Counted from the first letter of the stretch, positions 6,808-14,624 are shown. The stretch: DNA of 16,163 nt from Zoogloeaceae bacterium (GCA_031267345.1 JAIRZG010000090.1:1-16163); one strand, 5' to 3'. A program made the numbers and translations. The notes: generated by a model from the letters alone, not told the origin.

Positions 6808-6868
6808 CTTTGTGGGTATCGTGTCATTAATCCGTCAGAATTCCATAGATACGGGCGTTGCCTTACGG

Positions 6869-6897
6869 TTGCCTCAAAAATAGGCTTTTCATAAAAC
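6869..6897 (+). promoter_or_regulatory. Candidate sigma-70 promoter for xseA
   Basis: TTGCCT (6869-6874) and TAAAAC (6892-6897) are separated by 17 bases, each with four of six consensus bases. It is the best-placed pair in the AT-rich stretch, about 110 bases before the xseA start. The match is modest. Confidence 0.3.
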
Positions 6898-7007
6898 TCA
6901 ATAAAATCAAAGAATTGGAAAATCAATCCGCTGTCAATAGGCAGAAAGCAAAAAAATTTACCCGTTTTGACAGGCCATTGAATTTCTGTGGAGTAAACTG
7001 CGTTCCC

Positions 7008-8420
7008 ATGTTGGATAAGCCCTTGATTTCCCCCTTTTTTGACTTGGCGGCGTCCGCTGCGAAGGCGGCGGTTTTTTCTGTCGGCGAACTGAACCGCGCG
7101 GTGCGCGGCGCGTTGGAGGCGCAATTTCCCCTGCTCTGGGTAGCGGGCGAAATTTCCAGTCTGACCCGCGCCGCTTCCGGGCACGTCTATTTCACGTTGA
7201 AGGACGCCGAAGCGCAGGCGCGCTGCGTACTTTGGCGCAACAAGGCGCAGTTGGTCGGCTTTCGCCCGGAAAACGGACAAAAGGTCAGGGCGCGGGTGTT
7301 GGTGACGCTCTACGAAGCGCGTGGCGATTACCAGCTCACCGTGGAAAGTCTGCGTCTGGACGGGCAGGGCGCGTTGTTCGAGCGTTTTCTGGAGTTGAAG
7401 ACGCGATTGGAAGCGGAAGGCCTGTTTGCCGCCGGGCAAAAACGTCCGCTACCCGCCTTCGCCCGCCGCATCGCAATCGTTTCCAGCCCGCAGGCCGCTG
7501 CCTTGCAGGACGTACTGGCGACATTCGCCCGCCGCGCGCCGCATGTGCGCCTCACGCTTTTCCCCACGCCAGTGCAGGGGGAAGGCGCGGGGCGGGAAAT
7601 CGCACGGGCGCTGACCGCCGCTGCAGCCTCCGACCACGACGCCATCCTGCTATGTCGCGGCGGTGGCGGCATGGAAGATTTGTGGGCGTTCAACGAAGAA
7701 GTCCTTGCCCGCGCCATCCGCGCCTCGCGCCTGCCAGTGGTCAGCGGCGTCGGACATGAAACCGATTTCAGCATCGCTGATTTTGCCGCCGACCTGCGCG
7801 CGCCCACTCCTACGGCGGCGGCGGAGTTGATTTGTCCGGCGCGGCAGGATCTGCTGGAACGCCTGAACGCCCTGCGCCGCCGTCTGACGCAGGGCGGCGA
7901 AAACCGTCTGCGCGGATGGGCGCAACGTCTGGATTATCTTGCCGCCCGTCTGCCTTCGCCCGCCCGACAATTGACGTTGCGCCGCGAAAATCTTTCCGCC
8001 CTCGTCCTTCGTCTGCAACGCGCCGCGCGACAGGGCGCGGCGCAAAAACGGGGTGTGTTGCGCGAGATTGCCCTGCTGCTCGAACGCCAGCGCCCGCGTC
8101 TGGATACCCGAACCGAAACGCTTTCCCGTCTGCGCCAACGCTTGCAACAGGCGACCGTGCTTTTCCTGCGCCGCCAGCAACAACAGCTCGCGCAGCTTGG
8201 GCAGGGTTTGCGCCAGCTTGATCCGCAAGCGGTGCTGGCGCGTGGCTACGCCATTGTCACGCGCGCCGACGGACATTTGTTGCGCGACGCCGCCGCGACG
8301 TTTCCGGGCGATGCGCTGCGTCTTGCGCTGGCGCGCGGCAGCGTCACCGCCTTGGTACTGGAAAAGACTTGCGCAATCTCCGCAGATACCGGATATTCCA
8401 CGTCACAAACCAACACATAA
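7008..8420 (+). CDS. xseA: XseA, exodeoxyribonuclease VII large subunit
   Basis: XseA with several copies of the small subunit XseB forms exonuclease VII, which degrades single-stranded DNA from both ends in mismatch repair and DNA clean-up. The 470-residue protein begins with an OB-fold (about 23-117: FSVGELNRAV, SGHVYFTLKD, GDYQLTVESL). The catalytic domain has IAIVSSPQAAALQD (155-168), CRGGGGMEDLWAFNEE (216-231) and VSGVGHETDFSIADFAADLR (245-264), followed by APTPTAAAEL. A long charged helical part follows, with the conserved LARGYAIVT block near the end. The open frame extends upstream, but that part is AT-rich and unlike XseA, so ATG 7008 is chosen; GGAG at 6990-6993 is rather far (14 bases). 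xseB is not adjacent. Confidence 0.95.
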   Translation: MLDKPLISPFFDLAASAAKAAVFSVGELNRAVRGALEAQFPLLWVAGEISSLTRAASGHVYFTLKDAEAQARCVLWRNKAQLVGFRPENGQKVRARVLVTLYEARGDYQLTVESLRLDGQGALFERFLELKTRLEAEGLFAAGQKRPLPAFARRIAIVSSPQAAALQDVLATFARRAPHVRLTLFPTPVQGEGAGREIARALTAAAASDHDAILLCRGGGGMEDLWAFNEEVLARAIRASRLPVVSGVGHETDFSIADFAADLRAPTPTAAAELICPARQDLLERLNALRRRLTQGGENRLRGWAQRLDYLAARLPSPARQLTLRRENLSALVLRLQRAARQGAAQKRGVLREIALLLERQRPRLDTRTETLSRLRQRLQQATVLFLRRQQQQLAQLGQGLRQLDPQAVLARGYAIVTRADGHLLRDAAATFPGDALRLALARGSVTALVLEKTCAISADTGYSTSQTNT

Positions 8421-8449
8421 CCCCACTTATCCGTAAAGGAGTTTTTTTC

Positions 8450-9487
8450 ATGTCCATTCCTTCACTCTTTGCGCCATTGCAACTGGGCGATCTGTTGCTG
8501 CCCAATCGCGTCATCATGGCGCCGATGACCCGCTGCCGCGCTCCGGGAAATATTCCCAACGCCATGATGTCCGAATATTATCGGCTCCGCGCCGAAGCGG
8601 GGTTGATTATTTCCGAAGGCGTGCCGATCTCGCCGCAGGCCATTGGTTATCCCGACGTGCCAGGCATCTGGACGCCGGAACAGGTGGCGGGTTGGCAATT
8701 GGTGACCCGCGCCGTGCATCAGGCGGGCGGGCGGATTTTCGCCCAGCTCTGGCATGTGGGGCGCGTCTCCGACCCGCTGTATCTGAATGGCGAGCGTCCG
8801 GTTGCGCCCAGCGCCATTGCCGCTCCCGGAAATATCAGCCTGTTGCGTCCGCCCAAGCCTTATGTCACGCCACGCGCGTTGGAGACAGCGGAAATCGCCG
8901 ATATTGTCGAAGCCTTCCGCCGCGCCGCGCACAACGCCCAGCTTGCCCAGTTTGACGGCGTGGAAATTCACGCCGCCAACGGCTATCTGATCGACCAGTT
9001 CCTGCAAGACAGCGCCAATCAACGCACCGACGACTATGGCGGCTCCATCGAAAATCGCGCCCGCCTGTTGTTGGAAGTCACGGACGCCGCCATTTCGGTC
9101 TGGGGCGCAGGGCGCGTGGGAGTGCATCTTGCCCCGCGCTGCGATTCACACGGCATGGGAGACAGTTCTCCTCCCGCCACTTTCGTGCATGTCGTCCAGG
9201 CGCTTGGCCAGCGCAACGTCGCCTTCGTCTTCACCCGCGAAGCGCAGGGGCCGGGGGCTTTGGGGCCGCAACTGAAACGGGCTTTCGGCGGCAATCTCAT
9301 CGCCAATCAGGGGCTTGACAAGAAAGCGGGCGTCCGCATCCTGATTTCTGGAGAAGCCGACGCCATCGCCTTCGGCGCCCCCTTCATCGCCAACCCCGAC
9401 CTCGTGCAACGCCTGAGAAACGACCTTCCCTTCCGCGCTCCCCGCCCGGAATTCTTCTACCTTGGCGGGGCGGAAGGGTATTTATGA
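8450..9487 (+). CDS. Old-yellow-enzyme family NAD(P)H:flavin oxidoreductase (NemA-like ene-reductase)
   Basis: A 345-residue FMN-dependent TIM-barrel enzyme. The family reduces activated C=C bonds or nitro groups of electrophiles such as enones, N-ethylmaleimide or nitrate esters, using NAD(P)H in the cytosol. PNRVIMAPMTR (18-28), QLWHVGR (99-105), HAANGYLIDQFLQD (174-187) and NQRTDDYGGSIENRAR (190-205) are the family signatures. His174, Asn177 and Tyr179 match the substrate-binding His/Asn and proton-donor Tyr of the OYE1 type. FGAPFIANPDL and FYLGGAEGYL near the end bind the FMN phosphate. It ends abruptly after GAEGYL, slightly shorter than NemA (about 365). AAGGAG at 8436-8441 lies 8 bases before the ATG. 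It starts 29 bases after xseA, so they may be co-transcribed; the physiological substrate is unknown. Confidence 0.9.
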   Translation: MSIPSLFAPLQLGDLLLPNRVIMAPMTRCRAPGNIPNAMMSEYYRLRAEAGLIISEGVPISPQAIGYPDVPGIWTPEQVAGWQLVTRAVHQAGGRIFAQLWHVGRVSDPLYLNGERPVAPSAIAAPGNISLLRPPKPYVTPRALETAEIADIVEAFRRAAHNAQLAQFDGVEIHAANGYLIDQFLQDSANQRTDDYGGSIENRARLLLEVTDAAISVWGAGRVGVHLAPRCDSHGMGDSSPPATFVHVVQALGQRNVAFVFTREAQGPGALGPQLKRAFGGNLIANQGLDKKAGVRILISGEADAIAFGAPFIANPDLVQRLRNDLPFRAPRPEFFYLGGAEGYL

Positions 9488-9491
9488 CAGG

Positions 9492-9521
9492 CGGCGCAAA
9501 GTGAAAACCGGCTTTGCGCCG
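9492..9521. repeat. Perfect 10-bp hairpin just after the oxidoreductase gene
   Basis: CGGCGCAAAG (9492-9501) pairs exactly with CTTTGCGCCG (9512-9521) around a 10-base loop, 4 bases after the stop codon. It is followed at once by the 12-base palindrome CGGATCGATCCG (9520-9531). There is no T-run, so it is more likely an mRNA 3'-end stabiliser or a REP-like element than a terminator; a true terminator follows at 9580. Confidence 0.65.
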
Positions 9522-9686
9522 GATCGATCCGCCAAAAACACCAGGCAAAGCCTTGCGTTTTCGGGGTGAGCGCGACAAACCCTTCCGGACTGGAGGGGTT
9601 TTTTGTTGTTTTTACACCGTATTGAAGTCGGGCTTTGCGCGATTTCCGTATGCAAGACAAGCCGCTCGAAAGCAGGTTTTCACTTT
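9498..9686. repeat. Inverted repeat of 18 bases flanking about 150 bases
   Basis: AAAGTGAAAACCGGCTTT (9498-9515) and AAAGCAGGTTTTCACTTT (9669-9686) are inverse copies matching at 17 of 18 positions. The right arm overlaps the last codons of rpiA. Between them, GGCTTTGCGC occurs at 9510-9519 and again at 9631-9640, with GCAAAGCC at 9545-9552, so a CTTTGC/GCAAAG motif recurs through the spacer. This resembles a small palindromic interspersed or MITE-like unit; no coding capacity or target duplication is evident. Confidence 0.5.
9580..9604 (+). terminator. Intrinsic terminator of the xseA-oxidoreductase unit
   Basis: CCCTTCC (9580-9586) pairs with GGAGGGG (9592-9598, one G-T pair) around GGACT and is followed by six T (9599-9604). 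It lies 93 bases after the oxidoreductase stop. On the other strand, facing the end of rpiA, the stem is followed by only three T, so it may stop that transcript weakly as well. Confidence 0.8.
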
Positions 9687-10321
9687 TGTATGCGTACGTT
9701 GGCCGGTCTCAGCGCGAACAGGCCGCAGGTAACGATGCCGGGGATCTGGTTGAGGGTGGTCTCCAGCGCCGCCGGATCATGGATGGCAAGGTGGCGCACG
9801 TCGAGAATGAGATTGCCGTTGTCGGTGACAAACCCCTCGCGCAGAGCGGGTTCGCCACCCAGCGCGACCAGTTGGCGGGCAACGTGGCGGGTCGCCATCG
9901 GGATGACCTCAACGGGCAGCGGAAAGCGTCCCAGGCGTTCTACCTGTTTGGAGCTATCGACGACGCAGACAAACACGTCGCTGGCCGCCGCGACGATTTT
10001 TTCCCGCGTCAGCGCCCCGCCGCCGCCCTTGATCATGCAAAGCCGCGGGTCGATTTCATCCGCGCCATCCACATAAATCGCCAGACGATCCACCGCGTTC
10101 AGATCGACGACGGCGACGCCGATGGCTTCGAGCCGCTGGCGCGTGGCTTCCGAACTGGCGACCGCGCCGCCCAGATGCGCGCGCAGGGGAAGGAGCGCGT
10201 CAATGAAAAAATTGACGGTGGAGCCGGCGCCCACGCCCAGGATCGCGCCTTTGGGCAAATGACGTGCCACATAATCCACGGCGACCTGCGCGACGGCCTG
10301 TTTTTGTTCGTTCTGGTTCAT
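9680..10321 (-). CDS. rpiA: RpiA, ribose-5-phosphate isomerase A
   Basis: RpiA interconverts ribose 5-phosphate and ribulose 5-phosphate in the non-oxidative pentose phosphate pathway. From ATG 10321 it is 213 residues, close to the E. coli length of 219. GVGAGSTV (29-36) is the phosphate-binding loop; the third residue is usually Thr in GVGTGST and is Ala here. VDGADEID (84-91) supplies the catalytic aspartates, and KGGGGALTREK (98-108) supplies Lys98 and the general-base Glu107. The C-terminal half has TRHV, FVTDNGNLILD and the ending TCGLFA. The frame extends upstream to a TTG at 10381, but MNQNEQKQAVAQ is the typical betaproteobacterial opening. No strong ribosome binding site precedes either start. 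It stands alone, divergent from nadK. Confidence 0.95.
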   Translation of the reverse strand: MNQNEQKQAVAQVAVDYVARHLPKGAILGVGAGSTVNFFIDALLPLRAHLGGAVASSEATRQRLEAIGVAVVDLNAVDRLAIYVDGADEIDPRLCMIKGGGGALTREKIVAAASDVFVCVVDSSKQVERLGRFPLPVEVIPMATRHVARQLVALGGEPALREGFVTDNGNLILDVRHLAIHDPAALETTLNQIPGIVTCGLFALRPANVRIQK

Positions 10322-10602
10322 GGACGTATCCGGAAAAAAGGAAAGCATTTTATAACGCCGCCGCGCGATCCCGACCTTCAATGTCGTTCCGGTCTCCAGC
10401 GCCCGTCATCCCTGCGCACAAGGCCAGTGTCACGCTGTCGAACAAATCATGCGCCACGCGTCCCGTTGCCCCTGGATCGGGCGAGTCCGAAAAGAACGCC
10501 CGCAGTTTTGTTTCCGTCCCTCGCGGATTGTCAACGAAATTTCATGCTCCGGCCCTGATCCTCCTCTGTCATCCGTCCGTCGATTATGCTTAAATGCGCC
10601 TC

Positions 10603-11547
10603 ATGAGCTTTCCAATTCATACCCTGCGCCAGCCGCGCACCATCGCCATTATCGGCAAATACCAGAGCCGCAAGGTCAGCGACGCCCTGATTGCGCTGGC
10701 GGGCTATTTGCAGGAGCGCGGCGTTTCGGTGTTTATCGAGCGGGAGACCGCCGAGCATATGGGGCGTCCCAACGAACTCTCCCGCTGGATGGTGTGCGGC
10801 TTCATGGACATCGGCGCGCACGCCGACATGGCGATTGTGGTCGGCGGCGACGGCACCATGCTGAACGCGGCGCGGCGACTGGCGCGCTACAACGTGCCGC
10901 TGGTCGGCGTTAATCAGGGACGCTTGGGCTTCATGACCGACATTGCCCGCCATGACATGCTGTCGGCAATGGACGCGCTGCTGGACGGACAGTTTCAGCC
11001 GGAATCGCGCATGTTGCTGGACGCCGAAATCATCCGCTCGCACCGTGAAATCGCCAGCAATCTGGCCTTGAACGATATTGTCATCGACAAGGGCGCGACG
11101 GGGCGCATGATCGAGTGCGAGCTGTTCATTGACGGCGAATTCATCTACAAGCAACGCGCCGACGGCCTGATCGTGTCGACGCCGACCGGCTCCACCGCCT
11201 ACGCGCTTTCCGCCAATGGCCCGATTCTGCATCCGGCGCTGACCGGCATCGCGCTGGTTCCGCTCTGCCCGCACGCGCTGACCAATCGTCCGGTGCTGGT
11301 CGATGACCATGTGGAAATCGAGATTATCGTCACCCACGCCGACGACGCGCGCGCGCACTTCGATGGACAGGTGACGTTGAACCTCAATCGCGGCGACGCC
11401 ATTCGTCTGCGGCGTTCCGAGTATTCGATCTGCTTTTTGCATCCGCCGGGTTACAGCTATTTTTCCATGCTGCGCCAGAAGCTCCATTGGGGCGAACGCC
11501 CCACGGACGAAGAAAGCGCCAGCTGCCACAAAAAGACGGATTCCTGA
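10603..11547 (+). CDS. nadK: NadK, NAD kinase
   Basis: NAD kinase phosphorylates NAD to NADP using ATP in the cytosol and sets the NADP(H) pool. From ATG 10603 it has 314 residues. GGDGT (81-85) is the catalytic motif, NQGRLGFMTD (104-113) the second conserved block, and ADGLIVSTPTGSTAY (186-200) the NAD-binding region, followed by HPAL, LTNRPVL and DGQ (254-256). The last 25 residues are a polar tail. An in-frame ATG at 10594 would add three residues; neither start has a Shine-Dalgarno sequence. A TATGCT at 10585-10590 just before the start hints at a very short or absent leader. recN begins 9 bases after the stop, an adjacency common in proteobacteria. Confidence 0.96.
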   Translation: MSFPIHTLRQPRTIAIIGKYQSRKVSDALIALAGYLQERGVSVFIERETAEHMGRPNELSRWMVCGFMDIGAHADMAIVVGGDGTMLNAARRLARYNVPLVGVNQGRLGFMTDIARHDMLSAMDALLDGQFQPESRMLLDAEIIRSHREIASNLALNDIVIDKGATGRMIECELFIDGEFIYKQRADGLIVSTPTGSTAYALSANGPILHPALTGIALVPLCPHALTNRPVLVDDHVEIEIIVTHADDARAHFDGQVTLNLNRGDAIRLRRSEYSICFLHPPGYSYFSMLRQKLHWGERPTDEESASCHKKTDS

Positions 11548-11556
11548 TTCAAACCC

Positions 11557-13221
11557 ATGTTGCAGCGTCTCTCCGTCCGCGATTTTGTCATTGTCGACCG
11601 TCTGGAACTGGAATTTTCCAGCGGCTTCGGCGCGCTCACCGGCGAGACCGGCGCGGGTAAATCTATTTTGATTGACGCGCTGACATTGACGCTGGGCGAA
11701 CGCGCCGATCCCGGCGTTGTCCGCAGCGGCAAGGAAAAAGCGGAAGTCGCCGCCGTCTTCGATCTCGCGCGTCTGCCCAAAGTCCGCGCCTGGCTTGCCG
11801 AACAGGATTTCGCCGACGAGGAGGAACTCCTCCTGCGCCGCGTGGTGGAAGCGGGCGGACGTTCGCGCGCCTACATCAACGGCAGTCCCGCCAGTGTGCA
11901 GCAATTGCGCGCCGTAGGCGAGTTTCTGGTCGACATCCACGGTCAACACGCGCATCAATCCCTGCTGCGCGCCGAAGCGCAACGGGCATTGCTGGATAGC
12001 CACGGACAACTGACCGCGCTGGCGCAGGAAGTCGCCGTCGCCTGGAAAGCGCGCCAACATCTGATCAGGACGCTGGCGGCGGCGGCTGCGGGCAGCGCCG
12101 CCAGTTCGCAGGAACGCGACATGCTCGCCTGGCAAATCCGCGAACTGGCGGAACTCGATCTTCGCGCCGGGGAATGGCCGGAACTGGAAGCCGAACAGCG
12201 GCGGCTGGCCCACGCCGCCAGCCTGATCGAAGGCGCGCATCATATCCTCGCCGCGCTGACCGAAGGCGAAGGCGCGTGTGAAAGTCTGCTGGCGAGCGTG
12301 CGCAACCGTCTGGGCGACATGGCGGCAGTGGATGCGACGCTTGCCGAAGGCGTTGACGCGCTGGCTTCCGCGCAGGCGGAAATTTCCGAGGTCATTTCCC
12401 TGATGCGCCGCTACGCTGACAAGGTGGAACTGGAGCCGGAACGCCTCAAGGAAATCGAGGCGCGGCAGGACGCCATCCTCAATCTCGCCCGCAAACATCG
12501 CGTGGAAGTCCCGGAGTTACCGGAATGTCTGGTGCGTCTGCGCCAGCGTTTCACCGAACTGGAGCGCGTCGCCGACATGAAAATCCTGAGCGCCGAAACG
12601 GAGGTCGCGCGTAAAACTTACGCCACGCTGGCGGCGCGGCTGACCGCCGGACGCGAACAAACCGCCGCTGCGCTGGGCGCGGCGGTCAGTCAGGAAATGC
12701 GGCAATTGGCATTGGCTTCCGGACGTTTCACGGTGGCCTTGCCGCCTTTGCGCGAGGGCGCGGAGGGTTCGGCAAACGGCGCGGAACAGGTGGAATTCCG
12801 CGTTTCCGGTCTGGCGGACAACGAAGCGCGTCCCTTGTCCAAAGTGGCCTCCGGCGGTGAGCTTTCACGTATCAGTCTGGCCTTGCAGGTGGTCGCTTCG
12901 CAAACGGCGGCAGTGCCGACGCTGATTTTTGATGAAGTTGATGTCGGCATCGGCGGCGGCGTCGCGGAAATTGTCGGGCGGCTGCTGCGCCAACTGGGCG
13001 AGACGCGCCAGGTGCTGTGCGTCACCCATCTGCCCCAGGTCGCCGCCCGCGCCGACTGGCACTGGCAAGTCAGTAAAACTGCCGACGCCGGCGTCATCGA
13101 AAGCCGCATCGCCGTCCTGACCGCCGAAAGCCGCGTGGAAGAAATCGCCCGCATGTTGGGCGGTGTGGAAATCACCGCCACCACCCGGCAACACGCGCGC
13201 GAGTTGTTACAAACCCTTTGA
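11557..13221 (+). CDS. recN: RecN, DNA double-strand break repair ATPase
   Basis: RecN is an SMC-like ATPase that helps RecA-dependent double-strand break repair, probably by bridging DNA ends. The 554-residue length is typical (E. coli 553). The Walker A motif is GETGAGKS (29-36). The ABC signature is SKVASGGELSR (about 427-437), and Walker B is TLIFDEVDVGIGG (about 454-466). THLPQVAARA follows as the switch histidine region. The middle (about 150-370) is rich in Glu, Arg, Leu and Ala and should form the short coiled-coil arms. It starts 9 bases after nadK without a visible ribosome binding site, which suggests translational coupling. No LexA-type operator was recognised upstream, so SOS control is not shown. 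Confidence 0.97.
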   Translation: MLQRLSVRDFVIVDRLELEFSSGFGALTGETGAGKSILIDALTLTLGERADPGVVRSGKEKAEVAAVFDLARLPKVRAWLAEQDFADEEELLLRRVVEAGGRSRAYINGSPASVQQLRAVGEFLVDIHGQHAHQSLLRAEAQRALLDSHGQLTALAQEVAVAWKARQHLIRTLAAAAAGSAASSQERDMLAWQIRELAELDLRAGEWPELEAEQRRLAHAASLIEGAHHILAALTEGEGACESLLASVRNRLGDMAAVDATLAEGVDALASAQAEISEVISLMRRYADKVELEPERLKEIEARQDAILNLARKHRVEVPELPECLVRLRQRFTELERVADMKILSAETEVARKTYATLAARLTAGREQTAAALGAAVSQEMRQLALASGRFTVALPPLREGAEGSANGAEQVEFRVSGLADNEARPLSKVASGGELSRISLALQVVASQTAAVPTLIFDEVDVGIGGGVAEIVGRLLRQLGETRQVLCVTHLPQVAARADWHWQVSKTADAGVIESRIAVLTAESRVEEIARMLGGVEITATTRQHARELLQTL

Positions 13222-13244
13222 ATTCTGCGGGATTTGCCTAAAAT
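13217..13244 (+). promoter_or_regulatory. Candidate promoter for the HExxH protein gene
   Basis: TAAAAT (13239-13244, five of six consensus bases) is preceded by TTTGAA (13217-13222) at 16 bases, overlapping the recN stop codon. Transcription would start near 13250, about 34 bases before the ATG at 13284. The -35 match is weak. Confidence 0.3.
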
Positions 13245-13283
13245 CAAAGACCGCCTTCATTGCAAACGATTCGCCGCGCCGCC

Positions 13284-14030
13284 ATGCTTTCCGCCATCTC
13301 TTCCCTCTCCCCCTATGCCTTTACCCCGCCCTACACGCAGGGCGGCGGGCAGGAACGCGCGCCAGCGGGCAGTGAAAACACGGTAGCGCGGCAGGAAACG
13401 GGGCGAACAGGAGAAATTGCGGGGACGGGGCAAAACGGGCAGCCCCCAACGACGGCGCAGCCTGAACGGGTCGAACAGGCTGGATCGGCAGAGTGGACGG
13501 GACGCACGGAAGAAAAGCAGCCAGAGGATGCGTCGAATGCCGCCAAAAAACCCAACGGCGAGGCGCTTTCCGAGGAAGAACAACGCGAAGTCACCGAGCT
13601 TGCCGCCATTGATCGCAAGGTGCGCCAGCATGAAATGGCGCATATGGCGGCGGGCGGCGAGTTGGTCACTTCCGGCGCGCGTTACGAATATCAACAGGGG
13701 CCGGACGGTCAACGCTATGCGGTAGCGGGCGAAGTCGGCATCGACACCTCCGAGGGACGTACGCCGGAAGAAACGGTGATGCGCGCCCGCCGCATCCGCG
13801 CCGCCGCGCTGGCGCCCGCCGATCCCTCGCCGCAGGATCGCAGCGTCGCCGCCGCCGCCACGCAAATGGAAATCCGCGCCCAACAGGAAATCGCCCAAAA
13901 CCGGCAGGACGAACGCGCCAACGCCCAAACCGAAACTCCCCCTTACGCCCCCGCCCAAACCGCCGCCCGCGCCTATCAGGACGTGTTCGGCGACAGCAAC
14001 GAACAATCCCGCTTTTCCGCTTACGCCTGA
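13284..14030 (+). CDS. HExxH protein resembling the SprA-related putative metalloprotease family
   Basis: A 248-residue protein whose core resembles the SprA-related family (PF12118, annotated as putative metalloprotease). This is recognition from memory, not a search. Residues 20-100 are low-complexity, rich in Gly, Gln, Glu, Thr and Pro, and probably disordered. The core begins at about 105: VRQHEMAHMAAGGELVTSGA (113-132), with HEMAH (116-120) a HExxH zinc-type motif, then YEYQQGPDGQRYAVAGEVGI (134-153), PEETVMRARRIRAAALAPAD (161-180) and PSPQDRSVAAAAT. The last 50 residues are polar and Gln/Ala-rich. I see no convincing signal peptide or membrane segment. Substrate and role are unknown. 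An in-frame TTG at 13260 would add eight residues; ATG 13284 is preferred although no ribosome binding site is clear. It follows recN by 62 bases. Confidence 0.8.
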   Translation: MLSAISSLSPYAFTPPYTQGGGQERAPAGSENTVARQETGRTGEIAGTGQNGQPPTTAQPERVEQAGSAEWTGRTEEKQPEDASNAAKKPNGEALSEEEQREVTELAAIDRKVRQHEMAHMAAGGELVTSGARYEYQQGPDGQRYAVAGEVGIDTSEGRTPEETVMRARRIRAAALAPADPSPQDRSVAAAATQMEIRAQQEIAQNRQDERANAQTETPPYAPAQTAARAYQDVFGDSNEQSRFSAYA

Positions 14031-14062
14031 GGTCCTCACCGTCCGTAGGACGCGCAAGGACG

Positions 14063-14596
14063 CTATTCCAGTTTGAAGCGCACGGGGAGGAGGGCGGAAT
14101 CCAGGCCATTGTGGGAGAGGCTTTTGAGACTGCGGGCGGCGTTTACGGCGGCGGCGTCGAGGAGGGGGTAGCCGCTGCTGGCTTCGAGGCGAGCGGCGAT
14201 GACGTTGCCGTTTTCGTCGAGAAAAATCCGCACCCAGGCCTCGCCCTGCCAGCCGTTTTGTATGGCTTCCAATGGATAAAAATCCAGACGGTTCAATTGT
14301 TGACGCGCCGAAGCGGTCAAGGTTGCGAGCGGGGAATCGGTGGGCGCGTCCGGCGGCGGTTTGGCTTTTTTGCGGGATACGGGCGGCGATGCCGCTTCAG
14401 CGGGCAGCGCCAGTTCCGGTTGTGGCGGCAGCGCGGCTTCAGTGAGACGCGCCAGCAGCGCGTCCGGCGTTGGCGGCGGTGGGGCAGGTTTTTTCACCTC
14501 CCAGTGCGTTGTCCCGATCAACAGCGCGACATGCAGGGCAAGGGAGCAGGAGAGCGCCAGCATCAAGGGAATACTGTTTGCGCTACGCGCGTTCAT
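14063..14596 (-). CDS. TonB C-terminal-domain protein (TonB-like energy transducer)
   Basis: The 177-residue protein has a TonB layout: a short cytoplasmic N-terminus, one membrane helix (about 9-29), a proline-rich periplasmic stretch (PAPPPPTPDA at 38-47, then PPQPELALPAEAASPP and KPPPDAP) and a C-terminal TonB fold (about 103-177) with FYPLEAIQNGWQGEAWVRIF, DENGNVIAARLEASSGYPLL and DAAAVNAARSL. TonB proteins carry proton-motive-force energy from ExbB/ExbD to outer-membrane transporters, but no exbB, exbD or receptor gene is nearby. The membrane helix has the S-x3-H pair (Ser19 or nearby, His22) typical of TonB. It is short for a full TonB, so it may serve one receptor or another envelope job. 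ATG 14596 is chosen over a TTG at 14626. No ribosome binding site is clear. Confidence 0.8.
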   Translation of the reverse strand: MNARSANSIPLMLALSCSLALHVALLIGTTHWEVKKPAPPPPTPDALLARLTEAALPPQPELALPAEAASPPVSRKKAKPPPDAPTDSPLATLTASARQQLNRLDFYPLEAIQNGWQGEAWVRIFLDENGNVIAARLEASSGYPLLDAAAVNAARSLKSLSHNGLDSALLPVRFKLE

Positions 14597-14624
14597 GCGA
14601 AAATCCGGCTTTACAAGCGATGAC

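Larger units (their letters stand above)
6481..7007. other. 527-base non-coding region between divergent flgB and xseA
   Basis: No credible gene lies here; the open frames that cross it have no recognisable protein content. From left to right it holds the flgB leader, the sigma-54 promoter (6535-6550), a block of seven-base repeats (6556-6583), about 100 bases of ordinary GC-rich sequence, an opposed block of the same repeat (6688-6715), two facing DnaA-box-like sites (6785-6807), and an AT-rich stretch (about 6876-6965) with a weak xseA promoter. The AT-rich part stands out from the GC-rich genome around it. Confidence 0.7.

Noticed and set aside
6785..6815. Replication origin
   Set aside because: Only two good DnaA boxes are present, with no dnaA, dnaN, parAB or unwinding-type repeats nearby.
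6858..7007. N-terminal extension of XseA
   Set aside because: AT-rich, Lys/Asn-rich and unlike the GC-rich gene; XseA proteins do not have this lead, and the segment holds a promoter-like sequence.
10382..10593. Possible small gene or hrcA remnant before nadK
   Set aside because: No frame shows recognisable protein content; the stretch seems to be only the divergent rpiA-nadK promoter region.
10531..12498. 655-codon minus-strand open frame
   Set aside because: It lies opposite nadK and recN, which have full conserved motifs. Long antisense frames are common in GC-rich DNA, and its translation shows no recognisable domain.
14031..14062. Terminator between the convergent HExxH and TonB-like genes
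   Set aside because: Only five-base stems (such as CGTCC/GGACG) are found and there is no T-run, so the evidence is too weak.
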